64,000 bases of DNA, from positions 153,439,429 through 153,503,428 of the forward strand of contig CM066314.1 in the NCBI GenBank assembly GCA_033807775.1, read 5' to 3'. The notes beneath the pieces were generated by a model. The model saw only the letters and a list, made by a program, of their open reading frames with translations, was not told where the DNA came from and ran no database searches. Origin of the DNA: Saussurea involucrata (Eukaryota > Streptophyta > Magnoliopsida > Asterales > Asteraceae). The translations under genes and the position numbers were made by a program. Positions 34,656-46,922 of this stretch are shown here, piece after piece (within the stretch, counting starts at the first letter, position 1; each line of letters begins with the position of its first letter).

Positions 34656-35281
34656 CGATTACAATAAATCAATGATATTGTTGATGTTATTCTTTGGTTG
34701 ATTTTGTTTGGAATCGAGATTGGAGAGAGTGTGAGGTTTGATATTTTGTTTCTAAATGAATGAGAGATAAGCTAATCAGGTCCTTGAATGTAGCAATTAA
34801 TTAAATTGTTTTCTTATCTGATACTTACCCAGATTTATTAAATGACAAGAATACCCCTGTGCATATATGCTTCATATGAAATCAACCGGGTTATTTATTT
34901 TAATTATGAATTAAAAAATCAATTTAATCTTAACCATTGATTTTAATGATTAATGGTCCAGATTAGTTAACAAGGTTAACACTAATTGAGTGGTTAACAA
35001 AAGAAGGGCCCTCTATATATATATATATCCGTTGATTATTAAGATCTACGGCGTACAATAAATCAGAAATTTCATTTCAATTCCTAGGTACCTCACACGT
35101 TTGGTGTTGGAATTCATATACGCACAAGGGTAAAAAAGTCAATTATTTTATTAAAAAATGTTTAAAAAAATCCTTGTCCATTGATCTAAACAATAAACGG
35201 TTTAGATAAGTTAATATGCTTAACACCAATGATTTGGCAAACTAGAGCTGATAAGCAACCATGTTTGGCCAGCTATTATGG

Positions 35282-35399
35282 TTAATATATATATATATAT
35301 ATATGATACAAATCAAATACAAACCATGTATTTGTTGCACCCCTTATAAACCAATCTGCATATATGCATATATGCATTATCTCATATGAATGTATGTTC

Positions 35400-35494
<95 letters not shown>

Positions 35495-35600
35495 TTTTGC
35501 ACGTATGCATATGCACATTGTTCACATATGAATATATGCACACTATGGTTTGTAAGGTGTGCAACAAATGCAAGGTTTGCATTTTACGGAGCATATATAT
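35282..35600 (-). mobile_element. Foldback element E, second copy in opposite orientation
   Basis: From gatacaaatcaaatacaaac to gcattttacggag this mirrors the element at 33109-33382. In place of the central satellite it carries a pure (TA)n tract (35401-35492). Both sides again touch TA repeats. Confidence 0.65.
35401..35492. repeat. (TA)n microsatellite, about 92 bp
   Basis: An uninterrupted TA dinucleotide run, the longest in the window. It is likely length-polymorphic and able to extrude a cruciform. Confidence 0.95.
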
Positions 35601-35608
35601 ATATACAC

Positions 35609-36562
35609 TAGCAGTGTGCCCGTGCAATACACCGGGTGGGCAACGCATGAAATTTTTATCGTAAACGAAAAATGTAAAACCTTCGAACTTGTAGCTCGGT
35701 TCGCAAAGGAGTTCACGATTTCACTAAAATACACACAAGTTTAAATTCGAGTTTTCGGAAGACGGACTTGAATCCCTCCTCTGCACAATCTAAAGCAAAA
35801 TTTTGGAGTGATGTGCAGTTTGCACATGATGTTAGTTGTTAATTCACCGAATAATTAATAACACATCACCTAACTCTATTTAGTAGTAAGATAACAACAC
35901 ATCAGGGGGAACTCCAATACCACCTTGATTGCTAATCCACTTATTCCAAGACCAATCATCAACAAGACAACAATCTTTGTTATAACTATCCCACTTAACA
36001 GGTAAAAACAAAGCCACTTTGTTATAACTACTTTGTTCAAACGCAAAAGTGATATGAATTAGTTGCAACATCGATACATGTATCATCAGCATATCTCTAT
36101 CGAAATCAATTGAGAAACAAAGGATAAATCAGACCACGTACTGTTATTTAGATGCAAAATCAAAATCGAGATGGAAATCAAAGAAATCAAAAACAAAATC
36201 AAAATCAAAATTTAAATGAGACTAGTGATACATGAAATAGAGAGGAAGAAAGAGGAAGAAAGGTCCGAGGGAAGAAAGCTAAGGTTTGAAGCTACCATTT
36301 TCGGTGGTGGCCTAGGATGGAGACTTAGACCGTGAAAAATAAATTCAAAACACAAAGAAAGAGTAAGCTGCAAAGTTAATCCGGATAAAAGTAGTCTGAA
36401 AATTTACCATTAATAAATTGAATGGCTCAATAACTTGTACATCATGCTTCTATTATTGTAATTAAGAGATTTCTGAAATATATGCATAAAATGGAGGTAA
36501 TCTGTGTTTAAAGAGTTGCACTTAAGACTTTTGACTAAATGTATATTAAGGTAGTATAGATA
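35609..36562 (+). mobile_element. Unclassified repeat starting CTAG...GTGCCCGTGCAATAC
   Basis: It starts acactagcagtgtgcccgtg and caatacaccggg; a sister starts at 36579 with acactagttgtgtacccgtg and caatgcgacaggg. It closes with aaggtagtatagatat, whose complement also occurs near 13655. Such repeated 5' and 3' motifs suggest two adjacent copies of one mobile family. No inverted ends, coding domain or target duplication was found, so the class is open. Confidence 0.45.
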
Positions 36563-36578
36563 TAGTTGTATAGATATA

Positions 36579-37870
36579 CACTAGTTGTGTACCCGTGCAA
36601 TGCGACAGGGTGTAAAAATTTACTTTATTTTCTCAAATTTATTTAAAAAGTTGTGTGATAAAGATAGTGATTCTAACAAGTTATAAGGATATTGTAATAA
36701 TCAATAAATAGAAAAACTCAAAAGAATCTCATTGCCTTACAATGGGTGAAAAAGAAAAAGCATAGACATAGTAGTACCAAAATGAATATTAGTCTACAAT
36801 TTACACGACTCCAAAGAATAATGGCATAACTAATTAACACGTAAAAGCAATTAGAAGAAAAACTTCTCTACTCTTTGATGTGAACAAAAAAATCAAGATT
36901 CCATCCAAATATAATGCATCCTAATAGAAGACTTAGATATTCTAAACGTCTTATAAATCAAATTTTGTGGTAGTGGAAACTATAATTGCATTTTGTAATG
37001 TTGCCATTTTTTTTGTGATACTCAAAACCCATGTCTTGCATATGCCACTTAAAGTCGCTTATGCAAGGTGCATACCTTGGGTGTGGATTTACGGTACAAA
37101 TTAAAGTTGGAAGTTGTATCCGAGTTGCATGTGAGTAGCTAAAGTAACACGAACAAGTCGTATATGTCTATGCGATGTGTGTGTGCGGCTTCACGTTCTT
37201 TTTTAAAGTCACATAGAGCAGTTTGAGACCGGGCAAGTTTCATGTGCAACCTAGTGCTTGTTAGACAATCTCACCCATGAGACCGGGCAAGTTTCATGTG
37301 AGTAGCAAGTAGCTCGATCAAATTCACAAGTCGAGATCAACTACTAATTATATGCCCCCGCGTAAATATATATAAAGATATATGATATGATGCTCATATA
37401 TGCATGTTTGGCAAGTAAACGTTACAAATTCATTCATGATTAATTATGTTCAAGCATATCTATCTGCCTAAAACATAAAGTCAATATTAATGAAGGAAAA
37501 AGTAAAGAAATGGCTTATGAATATATAGTACCACAGTTAATATAATATTAATAATATTATCTTAATTTAAGGAGTAAAAAAGAGGACATTAAAACCAAAA
37601 ATGCCTTCAAATTAAGTGAATATAAGGGACCCGTTTCATATTAAAACGCATAGTCGCATACCATTACAGAAAATACCCATAATTAAGGCATCTTTAATCA
37701 GGGACTTTAAGCATGGGGACTAAACATTTAATTTACTCCAATATTTTATGTGGAGAATTATTGAATTAAAGTTTTTCAAGTGAAAATGAAGGTTGTTAAA
37801 CCATTAAGTGAGGTTTGGTTACAATTTGATAGATATGCTTCTGATCATATATATGGTCGTAAATGAAGAT
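36579..37870. repeat. Second copy or remnant of the CTAG...GTGCCCGTGCAAT repeat, then unresolved DNA
   Basis: The 5' motif is clear, the right border is not. The stretch includes a direct repeat gagaccgggcaagtttcatg at about 37225 and 37275. No gene recognised. Confidence 0.35.
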
Positions 37871-37876
37871 GATAAT

Positions 37877-40259
37877 TTAAGCTAGGGGTGTAAATAGGTC
37901 AGGTTGGGTTGGGTTGGGTTGGGTTCGGGTTCAACCCATTTATTAATTAAATGGGTTGAGATTTTCAACCCAACCTGTAATAACCGTGTCCAAATCGTAA
38001 TTTTATGTCCAAGTTGTGGCTGAAGCAAAAGATAAAAGAAAGGGAGGACTAAGTTGCAATTTTGGGAAAGCTATAAAAAGGGAGAAAATCCCTAAAAATT
38101 CATTTCACTGCATCGTTGTTGCGGCTACCATCGAGAGAGGAGAAAGAGCTAGAAGAGATCGGAGGGATTTTCTTCTGAGGTAAACCTTACTTCTGAATCC
38201 CCTCTTTTGACCCTTGCCTTTGGTTTCCTTTGATTTGTATAGAAATGGAAGTAAAATCCTAATTTCATCCTTGTGTTCATCTCTATTATGGTAACAAAGA
38301 GGTTTGGTTTGAATTGGGTGTTGAATGGTTAAGGATGATGGATTAAAGGTTTATTTAAAACAGAAGTGGTAACCCAAATAATTGTAACACTTAGTTTGAT
38401 ACGGAAATCTCGGTTTTAGTCGGATTGGTGGGGTTTTTGGATTTCTCAGCTCGCATACCCGGGAATCGCCGGATCCGGATAACTCAGTATCCGGATAAAT
38501 GGGGTCTCCGGATAAGGAACCCGGACTATGTTCTGGGGAAGGTTCCGGGTTGTTGTAGTTTCCAGGTAGGGTGCGTCCGGGTCGCTTGGGCTTTCCGGGT
38601 AGGAGTGCGTCCGGATTATCTGGGTGTCCGGATAAGTGCACCCAGTTTGTTTATGTTTCCGGGCAAGGGTATCTGGAATGCAAAGGTTTCCGGATACGAG
38701 CTGTTTCCGGATGTGTGGAACTTTCCGAATGGGAAATCTGATGTTGTGATGTTGTCTGATCTTTTATGTCTTTGGTTTGGTTAATTCAAAAGTAAGACGC
38801 GTGTGCTTCTAATCTCAATAACCAGGTGAGTTCCCTTGTACCCTTCTTTTATGTGAAAAAATTCAACTCGGGCATGTTTTTCCCATAACCGTAGTATCGG
38901 CCTTTTGTACACTGACATGATAATATTATTTTGTAACTACGAGATCGTTTTACCGCATATTCATTATTTGTATTACTCTCATGTTTATATGCTTGTATGT
39001 GGAGTCAGGTCGCACAGTGGTGGTCGGTATACCTCGAATCATGGAGGGTTCTTGGAAACTGTGGTGGACCGTGTGCCTGGAATCCGTTTCCCGTGCACAC
39101 GGGTATGACATCTACTGGGGGGCCAAGGGGATCTACTGGGGGCCCCGATTGTGGACATCACGTAAAGGTGATAGTCGTGGAGACCACTGTGCGATTGCCC
39201 ATGTGTGGAAATTGTGTGTTATTTGTTATTATGCCTTATTATGAACTGCTTTAAGAGAGGGAATTCACTAGACCTTATGGTCTAACCCTCGCTTTCAAAA
39301 CCTAAAACCTTTTTCAGGTAAGTCGGATAGTGGAGTTCCTTCTAGGAAAGGGAAAGAGAAGACCTGAAGTTGTAGAGACGCTAGCCAGAGCTTAGATCAG
39401 TATGACAATTGCTAGATAGATTCTCGGCTGTGGATTTGTGTTAACCGCTGCAAATTTTGAAAGACCTTATTAATTATCACTGTTTAACTACCTTTGGGAC
39501 CCATTTTGGGAAAGTTATGTAATTGAATCCAGTTTTGGGCTTGCCTATTTATATTATAGCTTGTGAGATTTTTGGGTTGTTACACAACCTAACATGGTAC
39601 TTAAATGGGTTGGTAGCGGGTTGACCTGTTTATGATTTTCTTAACCCAACCTGTTTAATAAATGGGTTGAACTTGGGTTGACCCATTTAATTTTAAAACT
39701 TTAAATAAAATAAAAAATGACTAAAACATAATTCCATGACAAATACACAGCTCACAACCACAAAACCAAATAAATTGTTCAAAGTTTCAATAAAACACAA
39801 CAATAAAGTGAAATAAATTGTTCAAAGTTTCAATAACACAACCATAAAGTCAAACAGATAAGTTTCTAGGGCTGGCGTCGATCTCTTGGTTGGAACTGGA
39901 AGGAAGTGTCGGCTAGGGTTTAGAGAGTCTAGACTTTGAAAGTTTGAACGATGGAATATTGAAATGGAACGACCGAAGGAGTTCTGTTTAGACTTTAGTG
40001 GAATCATATTTAGTTTTCTTATTAACTAAATAGTGATAATAAATTAAAAACAAGTTATAAATGGGTTACAAACAGGTTCTAAAAGAGTTGAAAGCAATTT
40101 GTAAATGGGTTGAAATCGGGTCGAAAATTTCAACCCAACCCAACCCATTTATTAATTGGGTTAGGCGGGTTGACCCATTTAACTTAAATGGGTTGAAAAT
40201 CTCAACCCAACCTGCTACTATTGGGTTGTGTTCGGGTTGGGTTGAGATTTTACTCAAGA
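37877..40259. mobile_element. GGGTTG-rich MITE split by a solo LTR
   Basis: The left arm (ggggtgtaaataggtcaggt, then tgggttgggttggg) and the right arm near 40110-40255 (aacccaacccaacccattta) are inverted. Internal blocks atgggttgaa and caacccatttaa recur in both directions. The ends ggggtgtaaatngg are typical of hAT-like MITEs. The right tip is truncated. A solo LTR (37976-39584) interrupts the left arm. Confidence 0.6.
37976..39584 (+). mobile_element. Solo LTR, family 1 copy A, target duplication CAACC
   Basis: It starts tgtaataaccgtgtcc and ends tttgggttgttaca, with CAACC on both sides (37971-37975 and 39585-39589). The perfect 5-bp duplication without internal sequence shows LTR-LTR recombination. 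It contains a CCGGATA motif array (about 38455-38720) and a G-run block (ctactggggggcc, ctactgggggcccc, about 39112-39146). Related LTRs lie at 43577-45114 and 46923-48381 on the - strand. The polypurine context of the second points to Gypsy. Confidence 0.88.
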
Positions 40260-42419
40260 TCCATGGGGTAAGTTCATCTTCTCCTTTTCTAAATCCTTAT
40301 TTGAGTTATATATATACCCCATTGATGATTTCCTAGTGTTTTATTTCTCCAATTTCCCTTTTGGACGATTTTGGGAAAGTTAGGTCAAACTTTGGGGTTT
40401 GGTATAATTAGAGATGTTGGTGTGAAGTGTTTGGTGGAAACGATTCTAAATGGATATTAATGGTTGGGAACTTGTGGATCTAGGTTTTTGGAGGATTTGG
40501 CTTGAAGATTCAAGTTTCTCCAAAGAAGCTTAAATTGGGGAAAATCTAGATTTAGCCTAAATCTAGCAAGGTGAGTTCAAGTTGATTTGTGAAAACGTTG
40601 TACATGCCAAAAATCTTATTTTCCAAGTATTTATGTGTTTTACTTGAAATTATCAATTGTTGAGTTATTTGGTGGGTCTTGGTTATTTAAAGTATTTAAC
40701 TTTATAAACATTGTAAAATACCCATATTTGGGATTTTTGGATAAATTGATAAATGAATCATAAATGAAAATGTTTTGACGATTTATTGCATAAATGGGAG
40801 TTATTTGGTAAAAATGCCTTCTAGTGTTTTGTTGGAAATATGCATAAGTTGTGTTACGGTACGCTTTGAAAATACGATCGTGTGAGTCTTTAGATTTTGA
40901 ACACTCCCGTCCCTGCGAATATTTTGAAAATTGTAAACCTTTTGGTTTGGGGAAAAGATGTGTGTTGAGTATTCGACGAGTAAATCTTAGGTATTGATAT
41001 TATAACGATTTAACTTACGAGTGTAAATCTTTTGGTATAAATGCACTTTGATGGGTGTTTGGAATATGATTTGTCTTAATTTAGAGTGACGTGGAGTTAC
41101 TTATGTATACGGAGCATATTCCATAAAAACGTGGGATGTTTACGTTTTATTGCATTTTATGACTTTTAACGAATGGTCTTTTGATTTAGTGAGCTTGTGG
41201 CTCGGTATTTGATTTTGTTGGGTTTTGGGGACATTTGTCCAAGTTTTGATGGCTCAATGTAGAGCTTTGGTCATGATTTATGCTTATTTGAGAATTACAT
41301 GTTTTGAATGCGCTAGTTCATTCGTTTGGAGTCATGTAATGTTTTAGACCTTATTACTATGGATCCATAGGCACTTGAGTTTTTACGTTCAATGATGAGA
41401 CGCTAGTCTCTCTGATTGTAGCACGGAATAAGCATCGATGGTAAGGTGTAAGACCTATGTGCTAATATATTGATTTGGGTATTATGCCAATGTGGGACGC
41501 TAGTTTTCCACATTGAGGCACAATTAGGCATCGATGGTATGGTATAAGTCCTACGTGATATTACGTTCTTGGATGTTGGCATTTCATGGGTGTGTGTTTT
41601 AAGTAGCCACACTCGGCATCCAATACTTAAATCTCAATAACATTGATAAGTGACCTAACTTTGTGTTCCCATCACATTCGATGGAACCGGGTCTCCCCCG
41701 TCACCGAAAGGTGTTGTTTTGGGCGCTTATCTTTATCCATGTTTTTGGTGACGTTTTATATTTATATGGTTTGTTTTCCACGATATATGAGTTGTGGTTC
41801 ATGTTTCATCCGAGTTTGGGATGTTTTGAATAATAGCGATTTATTCATGATTTCAATCATTTTGGAAATCAAATACTATTACACTTTTCAAGTAAGTTTT
41901 GGGATGAGTCCATTATGAGAATTGTTTTATATTAGAGCTTTCATCACGGGATTTGTGTGCGTTTGAAAATGGGTGGTTTACATCTAAAGTAAATTCTTTT
42001 TGAACTCATGATTTAAATTGCATCTCTCTCGTTTTACGAATTATATAATCATGATAAAACTCTTGAACTCACTAGGCGTTAGCCTAACCTTTTTATTTTT
42101 CGGCATGTGCAACAGGTTTCGGTTGGGAAGTAGTTCTAGTGACACTATGAAGTGTGGAGAGCTAGATGTGTGTGCAAGATGTGTGTGCAAGGAGTAAGTG
42201 AATTGGCGAAGCCTTTCGCGTTGTGGAAATAACAACTTTGGTTTGGGTTGAGTAACACCCGACTTCTGTAGTCACTTAGGTTATGGATAATGTTGAAGTT
42301 ATTACGTTTTAAATCTCGAGGTAATCCCATGAATGGTTTGTAGAATGAATTTTATCCTTAAGTAGTCATTTTATTGAAAAATTTATTTAGTTGCTCTTTC
42401 CAAATTTGAGGGTGTTACA
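40260..42419 (+). mobile_element. Gypsy-type LTR, family 2, 5' end unclear
   Basis: The right end is ttgagggtgttaca. The last 500 bp, including gaactcactaggcgttagcc and gcatgtgcaacaggtttcgg, recur at 50460-50961. The start lacks a clean TG border and begins at the truncated MITE, so the left limit is approximate. No coding domains. Probably a solo or truncated LTR. Confidence 0.6.
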
Positions 42420-43576
42420 GTGTAAGATGCATTAAGATGATATGCTTTGTAATGTTGTGTCTCCATCATAACAAAATTTGTTTGTGAATGTCTCAAATAT
42501 GTGTGAATTTTCCTTCTTTTTTTGCCAAAATTATTTTCCTCAAAAAGGAGAAGTGACAATTCATGTTCTTGTGGTTATGATTATTCTATTCTATCATATT
42601 TGGTAACTAAACAAAAAAGTGTTAGAGCATCTGCAACAGCTTCTCTAGAATAGAGAAGATCACATTTTTGTTATCTATATTGTTCTCTAAAATAGAGAAA
42701 ACTAGAGAAAGCTCCAAGTTTAGATAATTCTCTAAAATTTACTAGATGGAGAGAGAAATTATTTTTTTATTCACTAGTGTTGGTCACCGCGTGTTGCACG
42801 GTGGCGATTATTGTTTTTAAAAGAACGCAATATAAAATTAATGTATTTTCAAATGTGATTAATTTTGCATATATCAATAATAGTTTTGTTACGAAAAGTT
42901 TAAGATGCACTAGTGATGGTTATATTTTTATGTTATTACAATCCAAACAACATGTCCCACAACAATATCGCTATTATTGAAAATAGTATGTGTGCAGATT
43001 AGTTAATTAATATGTAAGATAGACTATATGTGTATATGAGTTGGGTTCCGATGAGAAATTGATGTTAACGTGAGAAGCGAGAGAAGTGGTTATCAACTGT
43101 TGGATGAGAAATGGATGCACATTAGGATGATATGCACCGAGATAAGATGCACCGAGATGCTTCAAATCAATTCCTTCTAAGCTGTAATTCATGGAAAGCC
43201 ATTTGATTAAAAATGATTAACGGTTCAGATCCAATTCTCACGCTTTCACATTAACCTCAATTTCTCACACGATCCTTCGCCATGTGTATATACCATCCAT
43301 GTTGTCTTTCATTTTTTATCAATAACACCTTATGTTGGTTATTTAAGCATGTGTTAATGTATTTAATAACCTACAAAACATTAAAAAAATAGTGATGGAA
43401 GAAGATCATACCAACATATTGAGATTAAAACGTAACCAAAGTCTAGATTGATATAAATTTAGCCTAATCTTATTCATTTTCATAATAAAGATGTGACGGT
43501 CATATGCGTAAACTTCAGTCATGTGTTTAGACACTTAATCAAATAAGACATGAAACTAATACATTTTAGAATAAAC
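42420..43576. other. Intergenic DNA with short repeat motifs
   Basis: Around 42624 the phrase agagcatctgcaacagcttc resembles ends of common plant MITEs. At 42772 cactagtgttggtcaccgcg and tgttgcacggtggcg resembles the CTAG...GTGCCCGTGCAAT repeat. The 43040-43270 stretch (gagaagcg, gatgcaccgagatg, ttctcacacgatcc) is related to 51400-51570. No gene seen. Confidence 0.4.
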
Positions 43577-45114
43577 TGTAACAACCCATTCTAAAATAAA
43601 GCATGCAATTCATATAAATCAGAACATCCCAAAAATGGGTCCCAAAAATTCCTTACATAAGTCTCAAAATTTAGGTTGGCGGAAACAACCTATACACAAC
43701 TGAGAAATACTAAAGCTAGAGATAATAGTGTCTCTGTCTCTACTGCACTTATCCAATAACTGTCCTGCTCACATGCCAGAGCCTTTCACTATCTGCTTAC
43801 CTGAAAAGGGTTTAATTTGGAAAATGCGAGGGTTAGACCATGAGGTCTAGTGAGTCCCTTCTGACAGTTCTCAAAACATTTAAAACAGTATAAAACTTTC
43901 AATAGAAAACTTTCATTTAACTGTACATTTAAAATCTTTCACGGATAAGATCCGCTCCCGTAAATGGCACCTTGAAGTCACTCAAGAGTGACAACGAGTC
44001 AGCCTCACGCTGCCTTACTGGGTCACACTTCCCATGGCATAAATGGAACCTCCCCCCGACGTGAGTGCTGGCGGAACCTCCCCCCGACTTAGCCAATTTA
44101 CGTCTATCACAATGTATGCATACAACTCAACTAAAATCTTTAAATAAACTTTCATGCAGTTAAAATCATAGGAATAAAATATGGCATTTCTCATCATGTA
44201 CTTACTTTAGAAAACACGTTAAAAGTCACGTATCTTAGTTAGAAAACTCACCTGGTACGCTGACTATCTTTTCTTACTCTGTTCCTGACTCCCAAATGGT
44301 TTACCTGAGAAATGAAATGATATACAACTGCTCAGATCCTAAACCAACTGTCCAGACTCTATCCGGATTTGACTTACCGGATGACTGCAACTTACCGGGT
44401 CTACGCTTACCGGATCTCTACACACTTACCGGGTCTCTACACACTTACCGGGTAAATACCCCATACCGGAACCTATCCGGTAAACTCGAACTTACCGGGA
44501 CACACTTACTTACCGGACAACTTACCGAGCACATGGTTACCGGATCACACATACTTATCGGTACTATCCGGGCTCTCTCTCTCTCTCTCCCGGTAACCTT
44601 CATCACAAGAGAACTTACCGGGTACGGCACTTGAATGATTTCGGAGACAAAAACCTTACTCAAAGCTCCTTAATCAAAACGGTAATGCGATAAACGACTT
44701 CATAAACATTCTAAATCCATTTCTTACAATTCTTTGCTACTTAAACACGATTAGAGTGCTTAATTTCTCTCAAGGTATCATTTACCACTTTTAAGCAAGA
44801 ACTCCAAATAAAACTAGTCCAGCAGCAAAATCAAAGACTAGAAATGGTAAAAGAGAGATTACCTGATAACTTGATGATGCTGAAATCTTTCCCTTCCTCC
44901 AACTAAAATTGAAGAACCCTTTCTTCCTTCTTGTTCTCTCTCTCTCTTTGCTCAGTCGTCACCCACCACCAAATGATCACAAAACTAGGGTTTTGTGCCA
45001 ATCATTGGGTTCTTATACTCTATCCTTTATTAACAATTTAGTCCCTCAACTTTCAGCTTTATTAAATTTTCCACAAGACTTTTAAACTCTTCCAAATTGG
45101 CCTCGGTTATTACA
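43577..45114 (-). mobile_element. LTR, family 1 copy B (- strand 3' LTR)
   Basis: On the - strand it begins tgtaataaccgaggcc and ends gaatgggttgttaca. It is directly preceded on that strand by a polypurine tract (ttttgagggggggggtgt), so it is the 3' LTR of a Gypsy element whose interior is mostly lost. It holds a taccggg/taccgga array at 44350-44632 and a repeated ggaacctccccccgac (44046, 44074). Confidence 0.82.
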
Positions 45115-45184
45115 ACACCCCCCCCCCTCAAAAGAATTCCATCCCCAGAATTCCATTCTCGAAAAGATGAGGGTATTTGGACTT
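45115..45184 (-). pseudogene. Residual 3' end of a Gypsy pol
   Basis: Only about 70 bp remain between the LTR of family 1 and a Copia LTR. On the - strand it reads ...ENGILGMEFF*, then the polypurine tract. It matches the habit of Gypsy polyproteins to end within a few bases of the tract. Confidence 0.45.
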
Positions 45185-45495
45185 TGTTGGATCCCAGATA
45201 CAACAAGTAACAATAATAATAGCAATAATCTTTGTATTGACTGATAAAGAGGAGTTTACAAGATAGGAATTAAGAACACTCTCTCTTTAATTGAAGCTCT
45301 CTCTCTCTCTCTCTACGTATGAATGTAAAATGGAGGCTAGGAGACTTAGAGGCTTAACCTAAAACTCTAACAAATTACACATTAAATACTTAGGTTTTAA
45401 GGCCTAAGCCCATTAGCCACTAAAGCCCACAAATTCAATTTGGGCTTTTACAATTTAAGCAAGTAATCTTGAATACAATAAAAATAAAGTCAACA
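45185..45495 (-). mobile_element. Copia-type LTR (- strand 3' LTR)
   Basis: 311 bp with TG...CA ends. On the - strand it starts tgttgactttatttttattg and ends gtatctgggatccaaca. The polypurine tract aaagggggaga adjoins at 45496-45506. Internal CT repeats lie at 45296-45315. Its partner LTR was not found in the window. Confidence 0.75.
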
Positions 45496-46917
45496 ATCTC
45501 CCCCTTTGTATTCAAGATTAAAAATAGCCCGATCTTCCACAAAGTCAGTTGCTTCAATTCCTTCTTTAACTCCCCCTTGATCGTTGCATACTCCCCCTTG
45601 ACTGTTGCTTTACCTTTTTGATCTCGGTTGTCTCCCAGAGATTAAACTCAAACAATCAGAGAACGAATTGATGTGCGGAAGCTTGTATAACCAGTTTGAG
45701 TAATAACCGATGGTAGATAAACAGCTAGGAGATGAAGAGTAGCGAACACATTCAGCTCATGAGAATCTGCATTAAAGAATAAGTAACCAGGGGTAATCAT
45801 CTAACACAAAAGCACATAGCAACTGTTATCACAACAATTAAAATAATTGTGTGGCCTATGTTCAGAGTTGACTAATATGAAGCTCTGATAGGACTTCCAG
45901 TTATCATAGAAGTAAAATTATAAAAATTAAACTTCTCAAACTGTTTTGGCAATATCACATAGATATGCATGGGGAATCACAAAGATTCGTGATATTGCAT
46001 GGAAGAAAATGTACATGATATGTTGGGCTCAAAAGTGTGTAAACTTGTTTGGACATAACAGATTTCCACAGACTCAATGTGCATGAATGAGTTGTGAAGG
46101 TGGGGCAACTTTCCTTCTTTTCAATATCCAATCTTCCAAAGAACGATCAGATAACATATATGTTGCTTCCCCGTGAAAAATGAAACATTTCTTTGTTGAG
46201 AAAGAAATGAGTAGCTGGTGGGGTTTAATGCAAGAGTTGGCATGGGCTAATTGCCTGTTTCAATGATGGTCACCAAAGAATGTGAACCAATCAGTAATGT
46301 GGCCGCCCGGCTCAGAAAGTGGTTGGTGCAGAGTTGTATAATTCTTTTGACTCTGTTCTCACACTCTCTTTCTTTTTATCATGTAGCTCACATCTAACCA
46401 AACTCTCTTTTCAATTTTTACCTCTTAAGCACAATGAGAAAAACTCAGATGAGTTATCTCCCCCACTCTTTGATGTAGACCATTCACCTCTCAAACACTC
46501 AAGGTTTACTTATTAGGTAGGAAACACAGGTTTAAGTGATCCATAGAAGTACTATAAAGCTCACACATTGATCCCATGAAATTGTTGTCCTAAAGATTGT
46601 ATTGTTCCACACACTGACTATTTTTAGTCTCAGAAAAGCATTTAAAATCCAACTTCTATATCAGAAAAAGCATTTAGCATCTAGAAGTGGTTTGACCATT
46701 TTAGAAAGGTTTTATAATTATAAAGTTAGTCTTCTTTAAAAATGATGAGTCTAAAGATTTAGAAATTTACCTTTGGATGTACATGGTCAGAATGGCATAT
46801 TCCCCCTCAAATTGAATGGAACAATTTCGAAAAACAGTGAAGTACACATTTAAATACGAGTTCTAAACTGAAATGTTTAGAAGTCAAACTTTTAAGAACG
46901 AGTCATGATCTGAGATG
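45496..46917 (-). mobile_element. Non-coding interior of a - strand Copia element, part 1
   Basis: No pol domain is readable. On the - strand AAGGGGGAG-type motifs recur (45496-45506, about 45571, about 45591, about 46800). The 46600-46830 segment is a divergent duplicate of 48730-48950. Interrupted at 46918 by a solo LTR and continuing at 48387. Confidence 0.5.
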
Positions 46918-46922
46918 ATCAG

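Larger units (their letters stand above)
33403..35013. mobile_element. Large foldback element F (1.6 kb), TA-bounded
   Basis: The left end gggtccccttcttttgttaa, then ccactcatttagtgttaac, is inverted at the right end (gttaacactaattgagtgg, then ttaacaaaagaagggccc). Both sides abut (TA)n tracts. The interior holds a TGCATATATGCA satellite (33720-34195) and a TCATCT hexamer array (34455-34650). No transposase-like ORF. Open frames here come from simple repeats. Confidence 0.75.

Noticed and set aside
32981..35664. YIYIY-, CICI- and SSSS-rich ORFs
   Set aside because: Translations of TA, TGCATATATGCA and TCATCT repeats.
38425..38784. 119-codon ORF in the solo LTR
   Set aside because: Lies in the CCGG-motif array of an LTR with proven target duplication. 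No codon bias or known domain.
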